From Kaistella antarctica (GTDB lineage: Bacteria > Bacteroidota > Bacteroidia > Flavobacteriales > Weeksellaceae): 64,000 nt of DNA. The stretch lies in the NCBI RefSeq assembly GCF_900109615.1, contig NZ_FOIX01000002.1, positions 186,001-250,000 of the forward strand, read 5' to 3'. Made by a program: the position numbers and the translations under genes. Of the stretch, positions 54,381 to 63,094 are shown piece by piece (position 1 is the first letter of the stretch; each line of letters opens with the position of its first letter). The notes below the pieces were generated by a model. That model worked only from the letters and a program-made list of their open reading frames with translations. It had not been told where the DNA came from and did not search any database.

Positions 54381-55736
54381 ATGAAGCCCAGTTTAGCAAA
54401 AGGAACCCGAGATTTTTCTGCCGAAGAAGTTTACCGAAGAAAATTCATCATCAACATTTTACAGAAAAATTTTGAACTTTTTGGTTTTCAGCCATTAGAA
54501 ACTCCGAGTTTCGAAAACCTATCTACTTTAACCGGAAAGTATGGTGAAGAAGGAGATCGTTTGATTTTTAAGATTTTGAATTCTGGTGATTATGCTTCGA
54601 AGACAAAAGACGAAGATTGGTCGGCTAAAAATTCGCAGAAACTGATTTCGCAAATTTCGGAAAAGGCGTTGCGTTACGACCTAACCGTTCCTTTCGCAAG
54701 ATACGTGGCAATGAATCATGGACAAATGACTTTCCCTTTTAAGCGGTATCAAATCCAGCCCGTTTGGCGCGCGGATCGTCCACAGAAAGGAAGGTTTCGT
54801 GAATTCTATCAATGTGACGCGGATGTTGTTGGAAGTGTGAGTTTGTGGCAAGAAGTAGAATTGGTTCAATTGTATTTAAAGTCGTTCGCGGAATTAAATG
54901 TGAAAGTTGTTCTTCATTTAAACAATAGAAAAATTCTTTCTGGCTTAGCAGAATTTGCAGGAATTTCTGATCAGTTAATTGACTTTACAGTTGCACTCGA
55001 CAAACTGGACAAAGTTGGTAAAGAAGGCGTTGTTAAAGAATTGTTAGAAAAAAATATCAATCAGGAATCAATTGATAAACTGGATTTCCTTTTTACGCAA
55101 AGTGAAAATGCTCTCGAGAATTTAACTCAATTAAAAGAGAAATTCCAAGGAAATGAAATCGGAACAAGTGGAGTAGAAGAGTTAGAGTTTGTACTTAATC
55201 AATCTTTCGAATTAGGGATTTCTGAAGAAAGTTTAAAATTCGATATCACTTTAGCCAGAGGACTTGATTATTATACAGGAGCCATTTTCGAAGTAAAAGC
55301 AACAGAAGTTGCAATGGGTTCGATTGGTGGCGGTGGTCGCTACGATAATTTGACCGAAGTTTTCGGAGTGAAAGATATTCCCGGAATTGGAATTTCATTT
55401 GGATTGGATCGAATTTATTTGGTGATGGAAGAACTTAGTTTGTTTCCGGAAGATTCTGTAAAAACAGTTCAATATCTGTTCGCCAATTATGGTGAAACCG
55501 AATCTTTGGCCGCGATGAAAATTATAGGTCAACTTCGCGCGAAAGGAATTTCTGCAGAGCTCTATCCGGAATCTGCAAAATTGAAAAAACAATTTACCTA
55601 CGCTGAAAAGAAAGGCATTCCAAACTTGATTTTCTATGGCGACCAGGAAATTTCAGAAGGAAAAATAACCGTTAAGAATTTGAAAACGGGCGAACAGAAA
55701 ACCATAGCAGCTAATCTGTTTTTAGATGGAGAATAA
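54381..55736 (+). CDS. hisS: Histidine-tRNA ligase
   Basis: HisS charges tRNA-His. The 451-aa class II synthetase has motif 2 ([23 protein letters not shown]), the histidine-specific [15 protein letters not shown], motif 3 (GGGGRYDNL...[15 protein letters not shown]) and a C-terminal anticodon-binding domain (~350-451, [21 protein letters not shown]). It is complete. Its 3' end overlaps the next gene by 11 nt. Confidence 0.97.
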   Translation: MKPSLAKGTRDFSAEEVYRRKFIINILQKNFELFGFQPLETPSFENLSTLTGKYGEEGDRLIFKILNSGDYASKTKDEDWSAKNSQKLISQISEKALRYDLTVPFARYVAMNHGQMTFPFKRYQIQPVWRADRPQKGRFREFYQCDADVVGSVSLWQEVELVQLYLKSFAELNVKVVLHLNNRKILSGLAEFAGISDQLIDFTVALDKLDKVGKEGVVKELLEKNINQESIDKLDFLFTQSENALENLTQLKEKFQGNEIGTSGVEELEFVLNQSFELGISEESLKFDITLARGLDYYTGAIFEVKATEVAMGSIGGGGRYDNLTEVFGVKDIPGIGISFGLDRIYLVMEELSLFPEDSVKTVQYLFANYGETESLAAMKIIGQLRAKGISAELYPESAKLKKQFTYAEKKGIPNLIFYGDQEISEGKITVKNLKTGEQKTIAANLFLDGE

Positions 55737-56127
55737 TTACGATTTTTTAGGAACCATTTTTTTAACGATTGTTTTTCTATTAGCTATTAGTTTTGTAATT
55801 TTTCTTTTGGTTTGCAGATGGAAAATTTTTACTAAAGCAGGAAGAGAAGGTTGGGAAAGTTTGATTCCTATTTATAATATTATAATCTACTTAGATATTG
55901 TTAAAAAACCAATTTGGTGGATTTTTCTTTTTCTGATCCCTTTTTATAATATTTATATTGCAATAGTGTTGAATATTAGATTGGCCAAATTCTTCGGAAA
56001 AGATGATTTGTTTGGTATAGGATTAACTTTTTTTAATTTTATTTTCGAACCTATTTTAGCTTTCGGAAATTCAACTTATAATCCTGAAGCTTTACCTGAT
56101 GAAAGAAATTCAGATAAATGGAGTTAA
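55726..56127 (+). CDS. DUF5684-type small membrane protein
   Basis: This 133-aa protein has a first helix ([21 protein letters not shown]), then the pattern [47 protein letters not shown] and [30 protein letters not shown] recall this as DUF5684 or the signal-peptidase-I-associated membrane domain. It overlaps hisS by 11 nt, so the two are translationally coupled. Function is unknown. Confidence 0.8.
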   Translation: MENNYDFLGTIFLTIVFLLAISFVIFLLVCRWKIFTKAGREGWESLIPIYNIIIYLDIVKKPIWWIFLFLIPFYNIYIAIVLNIRLAKFFGKDDLFGIGLTFFNFIFEPILAFGNSTYNPEALPDERNSDKWS

Positions 56128-56178
56128 ATTTAACAACTGAAATTTAAGCTTCATCTAAGTAAAATTAACAAGAAAAAA

Positions 56179-56595
56179 ATGTGGTGGATTTACGCTTTAC
56201 TATCAGCTTTCTTTGCTGCACTAACCGCGATTTTCGCGAAAGTCGGCGTAGAAAATGTAAACTCGAATTTAGCTACTGCCATACGAACGGTTGTTGTTTT
56301 GGTGATGATTTGGATGATTGTTTTCTTCCGAGAGGAATATAAAGCAATCGGTCAATTATCTTCCCGAAACTGGATTTTTCTTGGAATCTCAGGAGTAGCC
56401 ACAGGATTTTCCTGGATCTTTTATTTTAAAGCCTTACAAATGGGCGAAGTTTCAAAAGTTGCCGGAATCGATAAACTTAGTTTGGCGCTAACCATTATTT
56501 TTGCAGTGGTATTTTTAGGTGAAAACTTAACCTGGAAAACTGCTGTTGGCGCAGGGTTAATTATCGCTGGCACTTTATTTTTAATCTGGAAATAA
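56179..56595 (+). CDS. EamA/DMT-family half transporter
   Basis: The 138-aa protein is a single EamA unit with five hydrophobic helices (WWIYALLSAFFAALTAIFAKVG; AIRTVVVLVMIWMIVFF; WIFLGISGVATGFSWIFYFKAL; LALTIIFAVVFLGENL; GAGLIIAGTLFLIWK). Full DMT transporters have two such units, so this one would dimerise. The substrate is unknown. It is 51 nt after the DUF5684 gene and convergent with a small secreted protein gene 8 nt away. Confidence 0.88.
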   Translation: MWWIYALLSAFFAALTAIFAKVGVENVNSNLATAIRTVVVLVMIWMIVFFREEYKAIGQLSSRNWIFLGISGVATGFSWIFYFKALQMGEVSKVAGIDKLSLALTIIFAVVFLGENLTWKTAVGAGLIIAGTLFLIWK

Positions 56596-56602
56596 TGGAA
56601 AA

Positions 56603-56821
56603 CTAATCTTCCCAGCCGCAAAGATCTTTATCTAAAGTCTGTGCTTTTTGAATAGTTACCTTGATGATTTGCGCTTTGCAATTAGACAATCCTCTGCAGT
56701 TTTTTGAGTAATGGTATTTTTTTCCGCCGCTGCTGTTACAAATATAAACATCGGTTTTTGTGACCACAGTTCCTTGCCAATTTAAAATAACGACTAAAAA
56801 GAGGAGTAAAGATTTTTTCAT
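56603..56821 (-). CDS. Small secreted Cys-containing protein of unknown function
   Basis: From ATG 56821 the product is 72 aa with a signal peptide (MKKSLLLFLVVILNWQGTVV). A short conserved-looking domain follows, with YICNSSGGKKYHYSKNCRGL, then SNCKAQIIKVTIQKAQ and DKDLCGWED. Four cysteines and a histidine suggest a metal knuckle or disulfides. I recall similar small proteins in Bacteroidetes but no function. A TATATTTG box lies at 56882-56889 on the same strand. Confidence 0.75.
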   Translation of the reverse strand: MKKSLLLFLVVILNWQGTVVTKTDVYICNSSGGKKYHYSKNCRGLSNCKAQIIKVTIQKAQTLDKDLCGWED

Positions 56822-56970
56822 TGATAGCAAATTAAATTTAGATGGATTAATTAGTTTTCTACTCTTCTAAGTTATTGGGTGCAAATATAAATAATACGTG
56901 TCAAACTCTGTGACCCAAAATCGTTCACCCAAAATTTGTTTTAAATTTCTATTTTTACGGAAAACCTCCC

Positions 56971-57762
56971 ATGGAAAACTATCTTGACATTAATCGCAAA
57001 TTATGGAATGCAAAAGTAGATTCGCATCTTAAATCTGATTTCTATTTTGTAGATGAATTTTTAAAAGGAAGAACTTCTTTAAACTCAACAGAATTAAATC
57101 TTTTAGGAGATATCAAAAACAAAAAAATCCTGCATCTTCAATGTCATTTCGGGCAGGATTCTATTTCGCTTTCTCGATTAGGCGCAAAAGTGACAGGAAT
57201 TGATTTGTCTGATAAATCTATTGAAGCGGCGAAATATCTTGCTGAAAAATGCGGAACAGATACCCAATTCATCGTTTCAGATGTTTACGATTTACTGAAT
57301 GTTTTGGACGAGAAATTTGACATCGTTTACACCAGTTACGGAACAATTGGCTGGCTTCCTGATTTGAAAAAATGGGCCGAGATTATCAATCATTTTCTAA
57401 AACCTACTGGTAAATTAATCTTTGTGGAATTCCATCCCGTCGTTTGGATGTACGATAACGACTTCACATATGTGCAATACAGTTATTTCAATGACGGTGT
57501 AATTGTAGAAACCAACGAAGGTACTTACGCCGATCGATCTGCAGATTTGGCAAATCAAGAAGTTAATTGGAATCACCCAATTTCCGAAGTTCTGACGGCT
57601 TTGCTAAGTGAGAGTCTGCACCTGGAATCCTTTCAAGAATACAATTGGTCCCCGTATCCATGTTTTAAGCATATTGAAGAAATAGAAAAAGGGAAATATC
57701 AAATTCCGCAGTTTGGAAATAAGATTCCACTTGTTTACTCCCTTGTCGCTGAGAAAAAATAA
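56971..57762 (+). CDS. SAM-dependent class I methyltransferase
   Basis: This 263-aa Rossmann-fold methyltransferase has motif I (KKILHLQCHFGQDSISLSRLGAKVTGIDLSD, ~49-80), with the acidic Asp ending strand 2, then a motif IV-like region (FDIVYTSYGTIGWLPDLKKWAEII). The C-terminal part is substrate-specific (FVEFHPVVWMYDNDFTYVQYSYF). The acceptor is unknown. It lies just upstream of tRNA-Ala, the edge of the integrated element. Confidence 0.9.
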   Translation: MENYLDINRKLWNAKVDSHLKSDFYFVDEFLKGRTSLNSTELNLLGDIKNKKILHLQCHFGQDSISLSRLGAKVTGIDLSDKSIEAAKYLAEKCGTDTQFIVSDVYDLLNVLDEKFDIVYTSYGTIGWLPDLKKWAEIINHFLKPTGKLIFVEFHPVVWMYDNDFTYVQYSYFNDGVIVETNEGTYADRSADLANQEVNWNHPISEVLTALLSESLHLESFQEYNWSPYPCFKHIEEIEKGKYQIPQFGNKIPLVYSLVAEKK

Positions 57763-57850
57763 AAGCCAAGACTCTTGGTTTGAACTCACAAAAATGTGTA
57801 TCATTGCAAATCTAAAATTTAGAGTTCAAAATCTAAATTTTTAGAGAAAC

Positions 57851-57924
57851 GGGGGATTAGCTCATCTGGCTAGAGCGCAACACTGGCAGTGTTGAGGTGG
57901 TCGGTTCGATCCCGATATCCTCCA
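57851..57924 (+). tRNA. tRNA-Ala (anticodon GGC)
   Basis: The 74-nt cloverleaf has acceptor arms GGGGGAT / ATCCTCC, a D stem GCTC / GAGC, an anticodon stem CAACA / TGTTG with loop CTGGCAG (GGC), and a T stem GTCGG / CCGAT with loop TTCGATC. The G3-U70 pair, the identity element of tRNA-Ala, is present. CCA is not encoded. The tRNA marks the left edge of a foreign-looking region, as tRNA 3' ends are common integrase targets. Confidence 0.95.
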
Positions 57925-57938
57925 CATTTACAAATTAG

Positions 57939-57970
57939 AAACTCCTGATTATCAGGAGTTTCTTGTTTTT
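57939..57970 (+). terminator. Terminator after tRNA-Ala
   Basis: AAACTCCTGAT pairs with ATCAGGAGTTT through a very short loop and is followed by CTTGTTTTTT. It lies 15 nt after the tRNA. Confidence 0.8.
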
Positions 57971-57981
57971 TAAAAAATTAC

Positions 57982-58000
57982 TTGTCTTGTATTTGTCTTG
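57982..58000. repeat. Direct repeat TTGTCTTG next to tRNA-Ala
   Basis: Two identical 8-mers (57982-57989 and 57993-58000) lie 58 nt after the tRNA, one helical turn apart (11 nt). That position suits arm-type integrase sites, but no integrase gene is seen. The remainder of the 462-bp gap up to 58386 is AT-rich. It shows only the tRNA terminator and the promoter-like region at 58292-58314. Confidence 0.3.
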
Positions 58001-58291
58001 CAAAAGATAAATTCTTCTAAAAATTCTACAAATTTCCATTTTAGATTTTACAAACAATTAGTAAAATCAAACAGCTTTCAAATTAGCAATTTTCGATTTC
58101 AAATTCTTAATTGACTACTTCAAATTTAAAAAATTATTTTTTTAAATATTTACCCATTTTATAGGATTGTATTTCCTTAACATCCTTTAACATTTCCTTC
58201 AAACCACCTAACTCTTTTTTAATAGTATTTAATCCACAAGTACAATGGGATAGTTAAAGTTGTAGCAGAAAGAATTCCAAAGCATAAAATT

Positions 58292-58314
58292 CTGGAGTTT
58301 CCAGTCTAATTTTG
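58292..58314 (+). promoter_or_regulatory. Promoter -7 box with adjacent short inverted repeat
   Basis: TAATTTTG (58307-58314) matches TAnnTTTG. Immediately upstream is CTGGA-GTT-TCCAG (58292-58304), an operator-like inverted repeat in the -33 to -7 spacer. It could be a site for the DNA-binding protein encoded from 58387. No good TTG -33 is visible. Confidence 0.35.
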
Positions 58315-58386
58315 TCGTGTTCAAATCAAAGAAATAGTTGAATTCTCAACTTTTCAATTAATCACAAAATACAAAATTATACTATT

Positions 58387-58662
58387 ATGCAAATTACTTT
58401 CGAAACATTACCAATGGCAATTGAAATCCTCATCAAAGAGGTAAGAAGTTTAAAAACGGATATTGATAAAAATAATTCTAAAGACAACGAAGGGAAAGTT
58501 GTTGATCGTTTAGAAGCACGAAGAATTCTTGGAACGCATGGGAAAAGATTGTCTGAAGCACGTTTTGCCCAACTGAAAAATGAAGGACGAATTACCACTT
58601 ACGGTTTTGGTGGCAAACATTTTTACAACGTGGAAGAATTAGAAAGTCTGAAGCGTAAATAA
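58387..58662 (+). CDS. Small DNA-binding protein (excisionase/HTH-like) of an integrated element
   Basis: The 91-aa protein has an N-terminal coiled region (LPMAIEILIKEVRSLKTDID) and a C-terminal winged-helix-like domain (~40-91: DRLEARRILGTHGKRLSEARFAQLKNEG then RITTYGFGGKHFYNVEELESLKRK). This order is common in Bacteroidetes integrative elements just upstream of primase-helicase genes, where it may act as an excisionase or regulator. No Cys or zinc motif is seen. Confidence 0.75.
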   Translation: MQITFETLPMAIEILIKEVRSLKTDIDKNNSKDNEGKVVDRLEARRILGTHGKRLSEARFAQLKNEGRITTYGFGGKHFYNVEELESLKRK

Positions 58663-58772
58663 TTCTGTGAACAAAATCTGTTCATCCATTAAAAGGAAAT
58701 TGATGATGTGAAATTTCATCAAATGTTTCAAGTTCCTTTTAACTATTCCGTAAATCATTAAAATTCTAAAAA

Positions 58773-60011
58773 ATGTCCCAACATAACCCCTATTTACGAG
58801 TAGGAACAACCTACTACAAAACCATAGAAAAACCATTGATTTCTGGTGATAAAATTTCCATATTAGTTCGATGGAATCGAGAAACTATAATTAGCGATCA
58901 CGGAAAAACCTACGTTTCTAAAGTACCGAAATATGATGGATTTTGCTGTATTCCCAGTCATCTCAATTATCAAAAAGTAATAGAGGAATTTTACAATATG
59001 TATAATGAAATTCCCAATCAACCTGATGATGATAAAGCAGATTTACATTCCATCAAAGAACAGATCCCTTTTTCCCTGGATTTTATGGAACATATTTTTG
59101 GTGAACAAATAGAGTTGGGATTAGACTACTTGAAGATTCTACTGCTATATCCGACACAAATCCTTCCGATACTTTGTTTAGTCAGTAAAGAAAGAGTAAC
59201 CGGAAAATCGACCTTTATCAAATGGCTAAAAGCAATTTTTGGTTTGAACATGACTTACATCAAAGGAGACTCGTTCGGAAGTCAATTTAATGCAGATTGG
59301 ACTTCAATGTTGATCGTTGCCATTGACGAAGTTTTCTTTGATAAAAAGGAAATTACTGAACGATTAAAATATCTTTCCACAACAGACAAGGATAAAAAAG
59401 AAGCCAAAGGAAAAGACCGGGAAGAAATCGATTTTTTCGCCAAGTTTATTCTTTGTTCTAACAATGAAGATAATTTTATTCAGATTGATGAAAATGAAGT
59501 CCGTTTCTGGATTATCAAAATTAAATCGATTAAATCTGAAAGGACAGAATTTCTGCGTGATCTAAATTCTGAAATTCCTTATTTCTTAAACTACTTGATT
59601 CAAAGACCATTTTACAGCCAAAAGAAAACAAGAATGTGGTTCACTCATGCCGAACTCAGAACCCAGGCACTTCAGAAATTAGTTTGGAAAAATAATAACA
59701 AACTAGAATCCCGAATCATTGAATTATTGTTTGAGTTTTTTGAAAGCGTGGAAGATCAGGAAATCTATGTTATTCCTCAAGACATTCTGAATATGCTCAA
59801 CAAAATGTTTAAAAGCAGTTACTGGACAATTAACGACGTGAGAAAATTACTTAAGGAAGTTTGGAATCTCGAACCTCAGAGTAATTCCTTAGCCTACGTA
59901 AAATATGACATGGATTACGGCGGCACTTTTTATCAACAGAATAAAACAGGAAGGTATTTTACGATAGAAAGAAATTTTATTTCTCAAAAATTTGATGAAA
60001 TGATGAATTAA
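58773..60011 (+). CDS. Primase-helicase family protein (SF3-like, DUF5906-type)
   Basis: This 412-aa replication ATPase has a Walker A-like ERVTGKSTFIKWLKAIFG (~145-160), a Walker B MLIVAIDEVFF (~182-192), and a sensor-type FILCSNNEDNFIQIDENEVRFW (~226-247). The N-terminal ~110 residues are not recognisable. Such proteins are the replicative helicases of integrative mobilisable elements and phage satellites in Bacteroidetes. It is followed by a gene-free 220-bp stretch packed with short repeats and then by a Toprim primase gene. Confidence 0.85.
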   Translation: MSQHNPYLRVGTTYYKTIEKPLISGDKISILVRWNRETIISDHGKTYVSKVPKYDGFCCIPSHLNYQKVIEEFYNMYNEIPNQPDDDKADLHSIKEQIPFSLDFMEHIFGEQIELGLDYLKILLLYPTQILPILCLVSKERVTGKSTFIKWLKAIFGLNMTYIKGDSFGSQFNADWTSMLIVAIDEVFFDKKEITERLKYLSTTDKDKKEAKGKDREEIDFFAKFILCSNNEDNFIQIDENEVRFWIIKIKSIKSERTEFLRDLNSEIPYFLNYLIQRPFYSQKKTRMWFTHAELRTQALQKLVWKNNNKLESRIIELLFEFFESVEDQEIYVIPQDILNMLNKMFKSSYWTINDVRKLLKEVWNLEPQSNSLAYVKYDMDYGGTFYQQNKTGRYFTIERNFISQKFDEMMN

Positions 60012-60044
60012 TTGATAATGAAAAGAAAATCAACTACTTACTAT

Positions 60045-60198
60045 TCATCAAAGTACTCATCAAATTTGAAAACCTTCCTTTTTGATGAGAGAATGATGAG
60101 CAAATAAAATCGTGTTTGATGAGATGATGAGTGTTTGATGAGAGTTTAACTTATTATAATATAAATAAATACAAGTGTTGCTCATCACTTCATCAAAT
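60045..60198. repeat. Iteron-like array of TTTGATGAG / CTCATCAAA
   Basis: Nine units share the core TGATGA(G/A). TTTGATGAG occurs at 60082-60090, 60116-60124 and 60135-60143, with variants at 60093-60101 and 60124-60132. The inverse unit appears at 60045-60053, 60057-60065, 60182-60188 and 60190-60198. They flank a short AT-rich segment (TTATTATAATATAAATAAATA, 60152-60172). The array sits between the helicase and primase genes and could be the element's replication origin or a multi-site operator. Confidence 0.55.
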
Positions 60199-60231
60199 AT
60201 CTACTAAAACCAAACCCGGAAAATTACAACA

Positions 60232-61119
60232 ATGAATTGCAAACAATTTAATACAATATTGTTGGAAGAAGTCCTGCTTTCTCTCGGACACCTTCCCACA
60301 AAACAAACGGAAAAAGAAGCGTGGTTTCTCAATCCGTTCGTGAAAGAAAACCACGCCTCTTTTAAACTGAATAAACGACTCAATATTTGGTATTTATTTT
60401 CAGAGGGAATCGGCGGAAACAACATCGATTTTATGAAGAGATATTTAAATACTTCGATAAGCGAGGTTTTAGATTGGGCAGAAAATCAAAATTTTTCTTC
60501 TTTTCAACATCAAAGAATTGCAAACCGAATATTAGAAAATCTTGATAAAACTTATGATATAACTGAAGTGAAAAATATTCAACATCCTGCACTTTTTGAA
60601 TATTTGAGAGAAAGGAGAGTAGAAAATCAAACTGAATTTTTAAATGAAATTCATTACCGAATGAACGATAAAAATTATTTTGGAATAGGTTTTAAAAATA
60701 ATTCTGATGGTTATGAAATCCGGAACGCTTATTCTAAAATCTGTTTGGGTAAAAAAGACATTTCAACCATAAATGACGGCTCCAACTCAATCCGAATATT
60801 CGAAGGCTTCTTTGATTTTCTTTCATTTAAAAATGTAGAAAAATTTTTAGATAAAGAACCTTCAGATTATCTCATTTTGAATTCAGTTTCGATGGTAAAT
60901 AAAATAAAAAATGACCTAGGTAATTATCAAAATATTGAACTTTATTTTGATAATGATGGAGCAGGAAATCATGCCGTTGAAATGATAAAAAGTAAAAACG
61001 AAAAGGCAGAAGATTGTCGGATTTTATATTCAAGTTTTAAAGATTTGAATGAATGGCTGATTCATGAATATCCATCAAATGAAGTAAAAATTCATCATAA
61101 ATCTGCATTTAAAAGATGA
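60232..61119 (+). CDS. Toprim-domain primase-like protein
   Basis: The 295-aa protein resembles DnaG-type primases of mobile elements. The N-terminal zinc-finger-like region (~28-75, WFLNPFVKENHASFKLNKRLNIWYLF then SEGIGGNNIDFMKRYL) keeps the CHC2 fold pattern but lacks the Cys/His ligands. A Toprim domain follows (~185-270), with Glu in IRIFEGFFDFLSF and the DxD pair in IELYFDNDGAGNHA. It overlaps the next gene by 4 nt (ATGA), so they are coupled. It would prime replication of the element with the SF3-like helicase. Confidence 0.87.
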   Translation: MNCKQFNTILLEEVLLSLGHLPTKQTEKEAWFLNPFVKENHASFKLNKRLNIWYLFSEGIGGNNIDFMKRYLNTSISEVLDWAENQNFSSFQHQRIANRILENLDKTYDITEVKNIQHPALFEYLRERRVENQTEFLNEIHYRMNDKNYFGIGFKNNSDGYEIRNAYSKICLGKKDISTINDGSNSIRIFEGFFDFLSFKNVEKFLDKEPSDYLILNSVSMVNKIKNDLGNYQNIELYFDNDGAGNHAVEMIKSKNEKAEDCRILYSSFKDLNEWLIHEYPSNEVKIHHKSAFKR

Positions 61120-61754
61120 AAGATTCCAAAATTTATGAATCAGACTTATTTGAAAAGATTTTTGAATTAAATTCAAATAATAAAATTGGTGCAACTACGA
61201 TAACTGTTTTTACATTCATTCTGTACAAATGTGAAGATCCTCGAAAAGAAATTGTTTTGTCTGATTACGAAATGGCGAGAGAACTTGGGCTTTCTAGACA
61301 GACGGTAATCACTGCAAAAAAGAAACTAAAACTTTTGGGAATATTAAATTATGAAAGAAATCCTGGTTTTCCGAATCGTTTAATTTTGAATAAAAATGAA
61401 TTACCAAAAAAAATTACTAAAAGAGTTGAAATAGAAAAAATTCTGGTTGAAAAAATAATTTCAATTCCAGAACCGAAAATTATTGTAAATACTTCATTTT
61501 CCAGAGATCCGACTTTAACTCAGTTTTTAGATTTTGCGAAAAGTTTACCAGATTATTCCGAAAAATTAGATGATATATTGATTGAGAAATTTAATACTTG
61601 GGAAAAAGCGGATTGGAAAAATACAATCGGAAGACCGATAATAAATTGGAAGTCTGTTCTAGAAAAAAATATGGTAATGTTTGAATTGCATCATTCCTTG
61701 GAAAATAATTCTGCACTGAAAATTCCAAATATAAAAAGACCGAAAGTAGACTAA
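61116..61754 (+). CDS. HTH-domain protein of the element replication module
   Basis: The 212-aa protein has a helix-turn-helix segment near residues 48-85 (VLSDYEMARELGLSRQTVITAKKKLKLLGIL), of the kind found in plasmid and element replication or transcription regulators. A basic linker and a C-terminal helical domain follow (FLDFAKSLPDYSEKLDDIL; WEKADWKNTIGRPIINWKSVL). It is translationally coupled to the Toprim gene by a 4-nt overlap. No mobilisation gene follows it. Confidence 0.75.
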   Translation: MKDSKIYESDLFEKIFELNSNNKIGATTITVFTFILYKCEDPRKEIVLSDYEMARELGLSRQTVITAKKKLKLLGILNYERNPGFPNRLILNKNELPKKITKRVEIEKILVEKIISIPEPKIIVNTSFSRDPTLTQFLDFAKSLPDYSEKLDDILIEKFNTWEKADWKNTIGRPIINWKSVLEKNMVMFELHHSLENNSALKIPNIKRPKVD

Positions 61755-62011
61755 AATAAGGTAGACTAAATAAAATTTCTTAATTCTTAAAAAAGCACTA
61801 GCAAGATGTGTCTTTGTGCATACAAAATTTACATTTTATACTACCCAAGACTTTCTTGCCTTTTCGTTGAAAAGGGTAAAAAAACTTCGGAACTCGTTTT
61901 TTTTAAGTATATATTTCAGATAATGAGTTTGGCAGATAGTTTTAAAGTTCTGATTTGTTATTATAAAAATTATATTCGAATAAAATAAATATAGCGACTT
62001 TGAAATAATTT

Positions 62012-62196
62012 TTGAAAGAGCATACAAAAATTGATGACGTTAATGTTCTTTTTTTGTTTTATGCCAGTCGTCCTTTAGACAGCAATGGTGAAAAACTGGT
62101 TATAATAGAGAAATTGCTGACTTTGCTTTCCCCAATACCGAATCAGAACCACTGGTAATAAATTTTGATGATCATCTATACCAAACATTAATTTAG
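62012..62196 (+). pseudogene. Frameshifted gene remnant of unknown family
   Basis: Two adjacent frames read like parts of one protein: DVNVLFLFYASRPLDSNGEK, then, after a one-base shift at an A run near 62093, TGYNREIADFAFPNTESEPL continuing VINFDDHLYQTLI and a TAG stop. Neither has a normal start. I cannot name the family. It lies in the 613-bp gap between the replication module and the metal-resistance genes. The rest of that gap is AT-rich with only a doubtful 60-codon frame at 61806-61988. Confidence 0.3.
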
Positions 62197-62317
62197 CATT
62201 CATAAGTGGCGAATAATGATTCTCTTTAAAAATAGTTTTTACAAAATGATTGTCGTTGAATAACTACTTTCGGTGTAATTTAAAACAGTTTTCCCGTTCA
62301 TTATGGTGTACCAGGAA

Positions 62318-62346
62318 TTGATATATAAATTTTTTAATTAACTTTG
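62318..62346 (+). promoter_or_regulatory. Promoter of the metal-resistance module
   Basis: TTG (62318-62320) and TAACTTTG (62339-62346) are 18 nt apart, a full match to the Bacteroidetes consensus. It overlaps the TTG at 62344 that would otherwise start the next frame, so translation should begin at GTG 62368. Confidence 0.7.
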
Positions 62347-62367
62347 TACTCATATCCAATAAATCTG

Positions 62368-62778
62368 GTGTCACATTATTACAAAATAATATCATTTTTA
62401 TTCGTTTTGGGAATATTCCTGATGCCGGTTTCTTCGTATGCGTGTGCCACCAAAGTAAAAAAAGTGCATAGTACCGAAAAAACGGATATTAAATCTACTG
62501 CGACATTTTCTAAAATCGATAATTCCTGCGAAAGCGGAACCTGTGAAGAAAAATGTTGTCACGACGATTCCAAAAATTGTGCTCACAACAGTTGCAATGG
62601 AAACTGCAGTTCAACTTCTTGTACAACAGGTGGCTTTACCTTTCTGGGTAATCTGCCATTTTATGGAGTGAAAAATAATTTGCTTTTTTCATTATTAAAA
62701 AAAGATAGTTTCCACTATTTAAACTCAGATTATTCTTTCGGATTTCAGTCTATTTGGCAACCGCCGAAAATAGGATAA
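62368..62778 (+). CDS. Exported Cys-rich protein of the heavy-metal module
   Basis: The 136-aa product from GTG 62368 has an export signal (VSHYYKIISFLFVLGIFLMPVSSYA). A Cys/His-rich stretch (~53-85) follows, with eight Cys in about 30 residues (CESGTCEEKCCHDDSKNC then CNGNCSSTSC). The C-terminal segment is hydrophobic and aromatic (GGFTFLGNLPFYGVKNNLLF). Short proteins like this precede cation efflux genes in flavobacteria. Metal binding is inferred from composition only. I chose GTG because the promoter -7 box overlaps the upstream TTG start. Confidence 0.7.
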   Translation: MSHYYKIISFLFVLGIFLMPVSSYACATKVKKVHSTEKTDIKSTATFSKIDNSCESGTCEEKCCHDDSKNCAHNSCNGNCSSTSCTTGGFTFLGNLPFYGVKNNLLFSLLKKDSFHYLNSDYSFGFQSIWQPPKIG

Positions 62779-62854
62779 ATTTCCTTGTACAGCCGTACGT
62801 GCGTTCTTTCGGGAACACCATAATTTCATCTCATATTCTAGTATAGGAAGATAT

Positions 62855-62977
62855 TCAACTATTTATTTTGATAAACTCTTTCATTGTACTATTAAGAGTA
62901 ATCTGAAGAAGCATTGCTTCATCATAGGCTGTCATCGAAATCTCAAATCCATCTATCAAACTTTTACGTTGTAACAA
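62855..62977 (-). other. Orphan 40-codon frame or gene remnant
   Basis: On the minus strand a frame from TTG 62977 reads LLQRKSLIDGFEISMTAYDE then AMLLQITLNSTMKEFIKINS and stop. It looks like real protein composition (amphipathic helices) but has no family I know, and its upstream part is closed by a stop. It is probably the tail of a decayed gene. The other parts of this 316-bp gap show nothing I recognise. Confidence 0.25.
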
Positions 62978-63094
62978 CCTATTTGTATTTCACCAGATTG
63001 GGTTCGCGAATATGGTCGGCAATTCGTAAAAAGTCGTGATGTGGTCTCTATTAAACTTCATAAACATAAAATTAATTTTTAAAATTCAATCAAA

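Noticed and set aside
60045-60198. The short regularly placed repeats considered as a CRISPR array
   Set aside because: The units are 7-9 bp, occur in both orientations and have irregular spacing. There are no cas genes.
61806-61988. 60-codon frame after the HTH gene
   Set aside because: The composition is AT-driven (Tyr, Ile, Lys, Phe), with no promoter and a competing frame on the other strand. It is too weak to call.
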